From an uncultured Clostridia bacterium (GTDB lineage Bacteria; Bacillota; Clostridia; Oscillospirales; Oscillospiraceae), in NCBI GenBank assembly GCA_946011705.1, contig CAMGCA010000059.1:1-9331 (forward strand): 9,331 nt of DNA, read 5' to 3'. This document shows, piece after piece, positions 1 to 5,961 of this stretch. The translations under genes were made by a program, and so were the position numbers. The notes beneath the pieces are model-generated. The model made no database searches. It was not told the DNA's origin and saw only the letters and a program-made list of their open reading frames with translations. Every line of letters starts with the position of its first letter. The stretch's first letter is position 1.

Positions 1-443
1 TGCGTCACTGGCAGGTCCGAAAACCGGATGAACCCCGCCCGACGGAACACGGTCTGCTCCACGCCGAGGAGCGTTTGGCCGCAGTTTGCCGCCGTCAGCT
101 CCTCCACCGGCAGGCCGGATTCCGTTTCGTAGGCCTTGAATTCCCCCAGGGGCACCCGGCGGCGGGTGGTGCGCTCGATGGTAATGTCCCGGCCGTTCCA
201 GTTCAAGTCAATCCGCCCGGACATGGGACTGCCCGACCAGGGCTGGTAGCGCTCCTTGTCCGCCAGAGCGGTTTTTGTAGTTTTTGCCCGGGTGTCCAGT
301 CCGTAGAGCATGGCCATGAGGAAGGCACACCAGGTACTCTTGCCCCACTCGTTGGGGGCGGTGATGATGTTCAGCCCCGGCTCCAGCGTCAAAGTCTCAT
401 GCTCCAGCTTGCCGAAGGTGGCGGTCATTTTGTAGATTCTCAC
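1..443 (-). CDS. YhaN/SbcC-like AAA-family ATPase, N-terminal part (runs off left edge)
   Basis: This is the N-terminal 147 residues of a P-loop ATPase of the SbcC/Rad50/YhaN type, a DNA-repair coiled-coil ATPase that works with an Mre11-type nuclease. The start is GTG at 443-441, with a strong site (GGGAGGT) 7 nt upstream. The GTG overlaps the TGA of the YhaO-like gene by 4 nt (GTGA), so translation is probably coupled. The Walker A loop is at residues 29-37 (APNEWGKST), right after the N-terminal beta strands, as in this family. It has A in place of the first P-loop glycine. A likely Q-loop region follows near residues 130-147 (VFRRAGFIRFSDLP). The coiled coils, Walker B and signature motif would lie left of the window. 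The pairing with the upstream nuclease gene is the strongest support for function. The exact subfamily (YhaN or SbcC) cannot be settled from the fragment. Confidence 0.88.
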   Translation of the reverse strand, partial: MRIYKMTATFGKLEHETLTLEPGLNIITAPNEWGKSTWCAFLMAMLYGLDTRAKTTKTALADKERYQPWSGSPMSGRIDLNWNGRDITIERTTRRRVPLGEFKAYETESGLPVEELTAANCGQTLLGVEQTVFRRAGFIRFSDLPVT

Positions 444-1504
444 AGCGTGACCTCCCTTCCGCTCAAGAGTTTTCTGGAAATCTCCGCCGCCAGTTGAATT
501 TGTCTCGCGTTTTCCGGTTCTTCCTCCATGCGGCGGTGGAGCAGCTGATAGTACATTCCCTCAAGGGTGTCGGCGTCCGTGTTCTCCCACAGATCCATGG
601 GCGGCTCCGTTTTGTCCAGTAAAAAAAGGTTGGGAAAATCCGGGAATTCCTTATAAACCGACTTGATATCCACATCGGCGTTGCCGGTGAGGGCGATGCG
701 GTAAAAGTCCGGGCTTCCCTGAGGCGGCAGCAGGCTCTCCAGAGCGGCTACGGCATCGGCTCCTACGTCCGCTTCCAGGTCATAAAAGCGGATGGTGTCA
801 AGGCTCACGGCCTGCACCTTCGCCTCGTCCTCCAGCGTCACGACGCACACGCCCTTGTCTCCGGTTTCGTCCCAGCCCCGGCCCATGGGGCAGCCGGGCC
901 AGACGCACAAAGTGTTCCCTGCCCGGAAGGCTCCGGCCTTATGGATGTGGCCCAAAGCCAGGTAGGTTAGGCCTGATGCCTTGACCTGCCCAGCGGTAAC
1001 GGGGTTGTAGGGGGATTCCCGCTGGGTGGGGTCGCCGTGGAGAACGGCGATTTTGTATTGTTCTTCGCCCTCGGCATGAAAACCCTCCAGCAGGGGCGGG
1101 CAGTCCATGCTCCGGAAGCCAGCACCGTAAACCCGGCAGGACAGGTCTTCCAGAACCGCCGATTCCAGAGCACCGGTGAAAACGTGCACATTTTCCGGCC
1201 AGGTTTCTGCCAGCCAGGGGCCGCCGGAGGCACAGAAGTCGTGATTGCCCGGGGAGATGAACACCGGCACGCCGCAGCGGGCCAGAGCCTCTTTCAGAAT
1301 ATCGATGGAATCCCGGTTTGGCTGTCCGTCAAAAATGTCGCCTGCCAGCAGCATGAGGTCACAGTTTTCCCGCCGACACAGGTCGGCGATTTTTCCGGGG
1401 AGCGATTTCTGCTGCTGCCTCAAAAGCTGGCGCTGAGCTTCGGAAAACCCAGCGAAGGGGGAATCCAGATGCAGGTCAGCCGCGTGTAAGATTTTCAGTC
1501 CCAT
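440..1504 (-). CDS. YhaO/SbcD-like metallophosphoesterase (putative DNA repair exonuclease)
   Basis: This 354-residue protein is a calcineurin-like metallophosphoesterase of the Mre11/SbcD/YhaO group, expected to be a Mn-dependent DNA nuclease acting with the ATPase encoded just downstream. The motifs appear in the expected order: D10-L-H12 in the N-terminal ILHAADLHLDSPF, GDIFD at 55-59, GNHD at 86-89, HGD at 156-158 and GHIH at 185-188. All metal ligands appear intact. The C-terminal third (after about residue 230) lacks these motifs and fits the capping region of the family. I chose ATG 1504 because the family typically starts directly at this ILHAADLHLDSP strand. An in-frame start 27 bp upstream (1531) would add nine residues inside the preceding gene. 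The ATG lies 10 bp before the end of the ymdB-like gene, and the stop overlaps the next gene's GTG, so the three form one transcription unit. Confidence 0.93.
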   Translation of the reverse strand: MGLKILHAADLHLDSPFAGFSEAQRQLLRQQQKSLPGKIADLCRRENCDLMLLAGDIFDGQPNRDSIDILKEALARCGVPVFISPGNHDFCASGGPWLAETWPENVHVFTGALESAVLEDLSCRVYGAGFRSMDCPPLLEGFHAEGEEQYKIAVLHGDPTQRESPYNPVTAGQVKASGLTYLALGHIHKAGAFRAGNTLCVWPGCPMGRGWDETGDKGVCVVTLEDEAKVQAVSLDTIRFYDLEADVGADAVAALESLLPPQGSPDFYRIALTGNADVDIKSVYKEFPDFPNLFLLDKTEPPMDLWENTDADTLEGMYYQLLHRRMEEEPENARQIQLAAEISRKLLSGREVTL

Positions 1505-2271
1505 TCGTCCACTCTTTCCGCCTTGCGGCACAGTCCGGTGGCGCTGTCAATGGTAAACAGCGCCGCCTCCATTTTGGTGGGGCCATCGGCCCAGCGGTAA
1601 CGCTCGGTCAGATCGCCCCGGAATTTGGCGATGGATAAGTCCGGCCGGATTCCCAGAATGGAATCTCTGGGGCCGGTCATGCCCAGGTCCGTGACATAGC
1701 CCGTCCCCTTTGGCAAGACACGGGCATCCGCCGTGGGCACATGGGTGTGGGTGCCCCACACGGCGCTGACCCGGCCATCCAGCAGATAACCCATGGCCAG
1801 TTTTTCCGAGGTAGCCTCGGCGTGCATCTCCACCAGAATGATTTTTGTATCAATTTCCTTGAGAATTTTGTCGATCATTAGGAAGGGGTTGTCCGGGCCG
1901 TAGTCCATATTGCACCGGCCAATCAGGTCGATGACAGCCACGGGGCCTGCCTTGGTATCAAACACCCGCCAGCCCCGTCCGGGCACCTGGGGGGCGTAGT
2001 TGGCGGGCCGCAGAATCTGGGGGCAGTCCTCCATGTAGTCCACGATCTCCCGCTTGGCCCAGGTGTGGTTGCCCATGGTGATCACATCCGCCCCGGCGTC
2101 CAGAATGTCCTCCGCCTGATGGGGCAGCAGTCCCACCACCGCGGCGTTTTCTCCGTTGACCACGGCAAAATCCGCCCCGGTTTTCCGTTTCAGCTGCCGC
2201 AGGTGGCGGCGCACCCGGTCAAGTCCCGGGTTTCCCACTACGTCGCCCACCGCCAATACCTTAAAATCCAT
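1495..2271 (-). CDS. ymdB: YmdB family metallophosphoesterase (TIGR00282; 2',3'-cyclic nucleotide phosphodiesterase)
   Basis: This 258-residue protein matches the length and motif order of Bacillus subtilis YmdB (about 264 aa), a phosphodiesterase reported to act on 2',3'-cyclic nucleotides and to influence motility and biofilm decisions. Visible motifs are GDVVG at 9-13 (metal ligand D10), NGEN at 39-42, GNH at 67-69, H150 in EMHAEA, and GTHTH at 173-177. The conserved tail motif DLGMTGPRDSILG is at 195-207. All expected metal ligands are present. The ATG at 2271 is preceded by GGAGG with about 7 nt spacing and by a near-consensus promoter. In B. subtilis ymdB follows rny (RNase Y). Here it is instead the first gene of an operon with the YhaO/YhaN-like pair. 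The enzymatic role is taken from the family, not shown by the sequence. Confidence 0.95.
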   Translation of the reverse strand: MDFKVLAVGDVVGNPGLDRVRRHLRQLKRKTGADFAVVNGENAAVVGLLPHQAEDILDAGADVITMGNHTWAKREIVDYMEDCPQILRPANYAPQVPGRGWRVFDTKAGPVAVIDLIGRCNMDYGPDNPFLMIDKILKEIDTKIILVEMHAEATSEKLAMGYLLDGRVSAVWGTHTHVPTADARVLPKGTGYVTDLGMTGPRDSILGIRPDLSIAKFRGDLTERYRWADGPTKMEAALFTIDSATGLCRKAERVDEWD

Positions 2272-2297
2272 TCGCGTTCCTCCGTTTCTATAGGGAT

Positions 2298-2326
2298 ATT
2301 ATATACCAGAATTCCCGGTTTCGCAA
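2298..2326 (-). promoter_or_regulatory. Sigma-A-type promoter of the ymdB-yhaO-yhaN operon
   Basis: Reading the minus strand, TTGCGA (2326-2321) and a perfect TATAAT (2303-2298) are separated by exactly 17 bp. Transcription would start near 2291 and leave a leader of about 20 nt that contains the GGAGG site of the ymdB-like gene. Confidence 0.8.
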
Positions 2327-2330
2327 GTAT

Positions 2331-2346
2331 TAGCCCCGGGCGGCTA
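2331..2346. promoter_or_regulatory. Inverted repeat between divergent promoters
   Basis: TAGCC (2331-2335) and GGCTA (2342-2346) flank CCGGGC. The repeat sits between the -35 boxes of the leftward ymdB promoter and the rightward LRR-gene promoter, a position where one bound protein could affect both. It is short and could be chance in GC-rich DNA. Confidence 0.3.
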
Positions 2347-2354
2347 TTTTGCCC

Positions 2355-2383
2355 TTGACTTATGGGGAAAACCACCGCATAAT
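2355..2383 (+). promoter_or_regulatory. Sigma-A-type promoter of the LRR protein gene
   Basis: TTGACT (2355-2360) and CATAAT (2378-2383) have a 17-bp spacer. The start would be near 2390, giving a leader of about 46 nt. That leader contains a 6-bp hairpin (GGCAGG 2397-2402, TTTT loop, CCTGCC 2407-2412) just before the ribosome binding site. The hairpin has no T tract, so it is not a terminator; it may tune translation or message stability. Confidence 0.75.
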
Positions 2384-2435
2384 AGAGGGGAATATGGGCA
2401 GGTTTTCCTGCCTGATAATCCGGGAGGAAGAAATC

Positions 2436-4049
2436 ATGCGCGGAAAATCGGCGCTTCTGGCGGTGATCCTGATTCTGGCCATCATACTGGCCGCAGTGGG
2501 AGGATCATTTCTGATTCTGAGCAACAACTACCTTGTTGATTTTAAGCTGTATCCCAAAAACGCGACCAGTATGGATCTGCGGGACGAGGATATGAGCATT
2601 GAGCACTATGAGGCCCTTCATCAGAAAATGCCCAGGTGCAAAATTCTCTGGAACGTGCCCTTCCAGAGCGGAAAGCTGCCCAGCGACACCACGGAAATCA
2701 CCGTGGATAGCCTGTCTGAGGAGGATGTGGAGCGGCTGGCCTATTTCCCCCAGCTGGAAACGGTGCACGCGGAAAGCTGCCGGGATTATGAGAGTCTGGC
2801 TCTGCTGCGGCAGAAATATCCCAATGTAACGGTTTCCAGCTGTGTCGTGCTGGATGGTATGGAATATCCCGCGGATACCGAATCCGTGGAGCTGAAGACC
2901 GCCAGCCCGGAGAATCTGTCCATGCTCCCGCTGCTGACGAAGCTGCACACGGTGACGGTGGCGAACAGCGAGGGAAGCCAGGACTTTTCGGCGCTGAGCC
3001 AGTATTGCCGGGACAATGGTCTGAACTTCCGGTTCCACATCGGCGAGGAACTGGTGGATGCCGGTGTGCAGGAACTGACGGTGGAGAAGATTACCGATGC
3101 GGATCTGTCTCTGCTTGGCAATCTTACGGAGCTGAAAGCCCTTCGCCTGGTAGACCCGGCGGCGGACCCCGCCGCCGTGGCGGCCCTTGCGGAAGCCTAT
3201 CCGGATGTGGACATCAGCTGGGAGGTTCACATTGGGGACCAGGTGTTCCAGAGCACCGACACCGAGGTGGATCTGTCTCAGACCGTGGTGAACGATCTTT
3301 CCGAGGTGGAAGCCAAGATGGAGTATCTGCCCAATGCGGAAAAGGTTATTTTCGGCCTGTGCGGCAAGTTCGGCGAGGGACTGGACAACCCCGACTGGGG
3401 CAACAGCAAAGCCAAGGTCGTTGCCTGCGACATTGCCAATGAGGATATGGCCGCCTACCGGGACCGGGTTCGGGACAAGTACAAGGTGGTCTGGACGGTC
3501 CGCCTTGGCCCCAGCATTGCCCTGCGGACGGACAAGGATAATTTCATGCCCAACCACTTTGGCGTTGGACAGTTCTTTGACGACTACACGGTAAACCTGA
3601 AATACTGCGAAGACATGGTGTGCCTTGATCTGGGTCACATGACCATGCACACGATTGACTTTGTCTCCTATATGCCCAACCTGAAATACCTGATTCTGGC
3701 CTGGTCGGAGGTGCAGTACATCGAGCCCATCCGCAGCTGCAAGAATCTGGTGTGGCTGGAGCTGGACAACAGCTGCATCCGGGATTATTCGCCTCTGGTG
3801 GACTGCACCGCGCTGGAGGATCTGAACATCGGCAAGACCTTCTGCGACATCACCCCCATTACCCAAATGACCTGGCTGAAGAATCTGTACATGATCTTCG
3901 GTAGCGGCGGAGACGCCTGGAAGTGCACCCAGGCGCTGCCAAATACCCGTGTAGTCGCCAATGGCGATGCCACCGTTGGCGGCGGCTGGCGGCGGTTGCC
4001 CAACTATTATGCCATGCGGGACTGCCTGGGGATGTATTACATGAACTAA
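2436..4049 (+). CDS. Membrane-anchored leucine-rich-repeat protein
   Basis: This 537-residue protein has a short basic N-terminus and one hydrophobic segment (about residues 6-28), consistent with a signal anchor and an extracytoplasmic body. I chose ATG 2436 because GGGAGGAAG (2422-2430) precedes it. The longer open frame from TTG 2349 would begin upstream of the promoter's -35 box. Residues about 392-485 are classic ~22-residue leucine-rich repeats (for example LELDNSCIRDYSPL). The N-terminal two thirds carry a different, longer repeat: a beta-strand signature recurs at residues 68, 132, 196, 259 and 350 (such as DISWEVHIGD and KVVWTVRLGP). There is no C-terminal sorting signal, so the sortase encoded next door does not obviously act on it. 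LRR domains usually bind proteins, but no ligand can be inferred. The C-terminus is rich in Y and W. Confidence 0.88.
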   Translation: MRGKSALLAVILILAIILAAVGGSFLILSNNYLVDFKLYPKNATSMDLRDEDMSIEHYEALHQKMPRCKILWNVPFQSGKLPSDTTEITVDSLSEEDVERLAYFPQLETVHAESCRDYESLALLRQKYPNVTVSSCVVLDGMEYPADTESVELKTASPENLSMLPLLTKLHTVTVANSEGSQDFSALSQYCRDNGLNFRFHIGEELVDAGVQELTVEKITDADLSLLGNLTELKALRLVDPAADPAAVAALAEAYPDVDISWEVHIGDQVFQSTDTEVDLSQTVVNDLSEVEAKMEYLPNAEKVIFGLCGKFGEGLDNPDWGNSKAKVVACDIANEDMAAYRDRVRDKYKVVWTVRLGPSIALRTDKDNFMPNHFGVGQFFDDYTVNLKYCEDMVCLDLGHMTMHTIDFVSYMPNLKYLILAWSEVQYIEPIRSCKNLVWLELDNSCIRDYSPLVDCTALEDLNIGKTFCDITPITQMTWLKNLYMIFGSGGDAWKCTQALPNTRVVANGDATVGGGWRRLPNYYAMRDCLGMYYMN

Positions 4050-4077
4050 CATAAGAATTTCTTAAACTTTTGGCGGC

Positions 4078-4106
4078 TTGACTGCCGGGGGTTTCTATAC
4101 TATAAT
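4078..4106 (+). promoter_or_regulatory. Near-consensus sigma-A promoter of the sortase gene
   Basis: TTGACT (4078-4083) and a perfect TATAAT (4101-4106) are spaced by 17 bp. The -35 box is flanked by CGGC and GCCG arms, and a 13-bp palindrome with an unpaired centre (TAAGAATTTCTTA, 4052-4064) lies just upstream. No clear terminator separates it from the LRR gene, so read-through could add to expression. The sortase ATG follows GGAGG at 4125-4129 with 6 nt spacing. Confidence 0.85.
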
Positions 4107-4135
4107 ACAACAACAATGAGAAATGGAGGTACTCT

Positions 4136-4936
4136 ATGAAAAAAACACTGTTTATTGTAACTGTCCTCCTGCTTGTGGCTGCTTTCGGCATCAGTGCCTT
4201 CATGGTTGGCAATTATCTCCTGGACTGCAAGAAGCATGCTGATCGGATGGATGACCTTTCTCACAACGATTACAACGCCCATAAAAAAACCACAGAGGAA
4301 ACTGAGCAAACCACAGAGGAAACGGCCGAGACAACGCCCCCCCGTCCCACGACCGCCGGCGGAATGCTCCCCGGCTATAAGGACATCTACGATCAGAACA
4401 ACGACACCGTTGGCTGGATCAAGATGGAAGGCACCAAGATGAATTACCCCGTCCTCCAGACCCCTGATGATCCCAACTACTACCTGTACCGGGATTTTGA
4501 CAAGAAGGACAGCAAACGCGGCAGCATCTACGCCTGGGGAGAAGCCGATATTAACAAGCCCAGCGACAACATCACCCTTTTCGGTCACCATATGGCGGAC
4601 GGCAGTATGTTCGCCTGCCTGAACGACTACACCAGTAAGGACGCCTGGGACAAGAACAACCTGATCTTCTTCGACACCCTGACCGAGTACCACACCTACA
4701 AGATCTTCGCGGTGTTCAAGACCTCCGCCAATGTGGGAGAGGGCTTCAGCTACCACAAGTTTGTGGATGCCGCCAACGAGCAGGAATTCAACGAATTTGT
4801 GTCCACCTGCAAGAAGCTGTCTTTCTACGACACCGGTATTACCCCGGTCTACGGCGATAAGCTGATCTGCCTGTCCACCTGCGAGTACACCCTGGACAAC
4901 GGACGTCTGGTGGTTGCCGCCGTGCGGATTACCTGA
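4136..4936 (+). CDS. Class B sortase
   Basis: This 266-residue cysteine transpeptidase would cleave a C-terminal sorting motif on secreted proteins and join them to the peptidoglycan. It has an N-terminal hydrophobic anchor (about residues 5-29) and a Thr/Glu-rich stalk (50-73). The sortase domain starts at about residue 80. The catalytic triad is visible: His151 in LFGHHM, Cys249 in CLSTCEY and Arg257 in NGRLVV. The FGHHM and STCEY motifs with the ND-linked segment around residue 144 fit class B better than class A. The ATG is preceded by GGAGG. No protein in the window ends with a sorting signal, so its substrates are encoded elsewhere. The neighbouring LRR protein is N-terminally anchored. 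The gene has its own promoter and ends before a bidirectional terminator. Confidence 0.94.
   Translation: MKKTLFIVTVLLLVAAFGISAFMVGNYLLDCKKHADRMDDLSHNDYNAHKKTTEETEQTTEETAETTPPRPTTAGGMLPGYKDIYDQNNDTVGWIKMEGTKMNYPVLQTPDDPNYYLYRDFDKKDSKRGSIYAWGEADINKPSDNITLFGHHMADGSMFACLNDYTSKDAWDKNNLIFFDTLTEYHTYKIFAVFKTSANVGEGFSYHKFVDAANEQEFNEFVSTCKKLSFYDTGITPVYGDKLICLSTCEYTLDNGRLVVAAVRIT
4287..4323 (+). repeat. 16-bp direct repeat within the sortase stalk
   Basis: AAACCACAGAGGAAAC occurs at 4287-4302 and again at 4308-4323, exactly seven codons apart. It encodes TTEET repeats in the stalk between membrane anchor and catalytic domain. In-frame gain or loss of a 21-bp unit would alter stalk length without breaking the gene. 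Confidence 0.8.
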
Positions 4937-4948
4937 TAAGTCCGTAAT

Positions 4949-4962
4949 ACCGAAGCTTCGGT
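4949..4962. repeat. 14-bp perfect palindrome after the sortase gene
   Basis: ACCGAAGCTTCGGT is self-complementary and lies 12 bp after the sortase stop. It could form a short hairpin but no T tract follows immediately, so I do not call it a terminator. The rest of 4963-5069 is relatively AT-rich and holds no convincing gene. Confidence 0.45.
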
Positions 4963-5069
4963 TATGGCATCTTCGTTTCTTTCCCAATACGATTCGATCA
5001 TTTTAATCGGGTTCACGTCCTTTCGTTTTTCCCTCACCTTGGTAGTACGAATTTTATCCGCAAACATCA

Positions 5070-5108
5070 CAAAAAACGGCGTGGCTTCGGCCACGCCGTC
5101 ATTTTTTT
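5070..5108. terminator. Bidirectional rho-independent terminator
   Basis: A perfect 10-bp stem (ACGGCGTGGC 5076-5085 with GCCACGCCGT 5090-5099) is closed by a UUCG tetraloop. It is flanked by A6 on the left (5071-5076) and T7 on the right (5102-5108), so it can end transcription on both strands. It sits between the convergent sortase and DUF5662-like genes. Confidence 0.93.
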
Positions 5109-5127
5109 GTATGATACTGTCCTGCGG

Positions 5128-5700
5128 TCACAGCTCTTGCTCCGGTGCTTTCACGGATTCCCATGGATAGGGTTTTCCCTGGAGAACTTCCTCTTTCAGA
5201 TACCGGAAGGTCTCCTTCTCCCCTTTTTCCGCCAGCATGGTCAGGATGTACCCCAGCTGGCGGCAGGTCTCCGGATGCATCAGCTCCCGCTCCCGGCTTT
5301 TCTGAAAGTATTGCAGGGCCGAATCGTCTCGGTAGTCCTTTCCCTGATAGGTCATGCAGGCTGCCCGGCGGTCCATGACCATCTCCACCAGATACCGCCG
5401 GGGCATGGGGATGGGTTCATAGCGCTTCGTCTCCCGGTTCATGTCCGTCCAGTATTCGTAGTGATGGCGGTTGCGGCCCTTGTGGTGCATCCAGGCCTCG
5501 CTGTAGCCCTTGTCCTCCCGCTCGGCGGCGTTGGGGCTGCGGGTGCCCTGATAATATTTCGCGCCCATGCGGAACTCCGTCGGGGAATACTTGGACAGAT
5601 CGTGGGTCAGGCCCTGGGCGTATAGGCCGACCCGAAAGCAGCCCTTCAGCACAAGCCAGCGGTGCTTGGTGATCGTCTTCAAATGCTGCCATACCTTCAT
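5128..5700 (-). CDS. DUF5662-like conserved protein
   Basis: This 190-residue soluble protein resembles the DUF5662 family common in Clostridia, whose members have no established function; I name the family from memory of the sequence pattern. I chose ATG 5700 because GGAGGT (5712-5707) lies 6 nt upstream. The GTG at 5706 would sit directly against the site. Conserved-looking features include LTHDLSKYSPTEF at 31-43, the KYYQGTRSPN block at 48-57, HHKGRNRHH at 72-80 and MDRRAA at 109-114. The spacing of H33-D34, H72/H73, H79/H80 and D110 recalls a metal-binding HD-type fold, but this is inference only. No membrane segment or signal peptide is seen. The gene is monocistronic, with its own promoter and the shared terminator at its end. 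It is divergent from the antiporter gene. Confidence 0.87.
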   Translation of the reverse strand: MKVWQHLKTITKHRWLVLKGCFRVGLYAQGLTHDLSKYSPTEFRMGAKYYQGTRSPNAAEREDKGYSEAWMHHKGRNRHHYEYWTDMNRETKRYEPIPMPRRYLVEMVMDRRAACMTYQGKDYRDDSALQYFQKSRERELMHPETCRQLGYILTMLAEKGEKETFRYLKEEVLQGKPYPWESVKAPEQEL

Positions 5701-5726
5701 GGACACACCTCCAAACTTCTAACTGG

Positions 5727-5755
5727 ATTATACTCCCTTTGCCGGCATAAAGCAA
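5727..5755 (-). promoter_or_regulatory. Sigma-A-type promoter of the DUF5662-like gene
   Basis: On the minus strand TTGCTT (5755-5750) and a perfect TATAAT (5732-5727) are separated by 17 bp. Transcription would start about 20 nt before the ATG, so the leader is little more than the ribosome binding site. Confidence 0.78.
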
Positions 5756-5856
5756 GGGTGAGCTTCCACAGAAGAAAGGGCGGCGGATTTTGTTTGTGAA
5801 ATATTCCTAAATCGTAACCGAAATAATCGCCGAAATGCACAAAGAATCTGCCCCAT

Positions 5857-5875
5857 CCGGCGAAACTTTGGCGGG
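5857..5875. promoter_or_regulatory. Imperfect 19-bp palindrome upstream of the antiporter promoter
   Basis: The sequence follows CCnGCnAAAnTTTnGCnGG, with seven of nine base pairs symmetric about a central base. It ends 8 bp before the -35 box of the antiporter gene and is a candidate operator. The bound regulator, if any, is unknown. Confidence 0.4.
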
Positions 5876-5883
5876 AATGCGCC

Positions 5884-5912
5884 TTGCCAGCGGCGCGGGG
5901 CGGTGCTAGGAT
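5884..5912 (+). promoter_or_regulatory. Extended -10 promoter of the antiporter gene
   Basis: TTGCCA (5884-5889) and TAGGAT (5907-5912) have a 17-bp spacer, with TG one base before the -10 hexamer (TGCTAGGAT). A 5-bp inverted repeat (GCGCC 5879-5883, GGCGC 5892-5896) brackets the -35 box and could be part of an operator. The start would be near 5919. Confidence 0.65.
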
Positions 5913-5961
5913 AAGCACGCTGAAAAAGGAAAGATTTTTGGATAGAAACGAGGTTTTGAAC

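Noticed and set aside
75..497. 140-codon plus-strand frame at the left edge
   Set aside because: It is antisense to the ATPase and the end of the YhaO-like gene, both supported by motifs and overlapping start/stop signals.
2505..4052. 515-codon open frame antisense to the LRR protein gene
   Set aside because: It lies wholly opposite a well-supported gene. Its product is a low-complexity H/Q/V/G-rich string with no domain, as expected from GC-rich codon bias on the other strand.
4100..4987. 295-codon minus-strand open frame opposite the sortase gene
   Set aside because: The product is V/G/H-rich and motif-free, while the plus strand shows the full sortase catalytic triad.
4849..5094. 81-codon minus-strand open frame through the terminator and into the sortase 3' end
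   Set aside because: It begins within the terminator stem, has no ribosome binding site, and half of it is antisense to the sortase. Only the central piece is listed, as a possible fossil.
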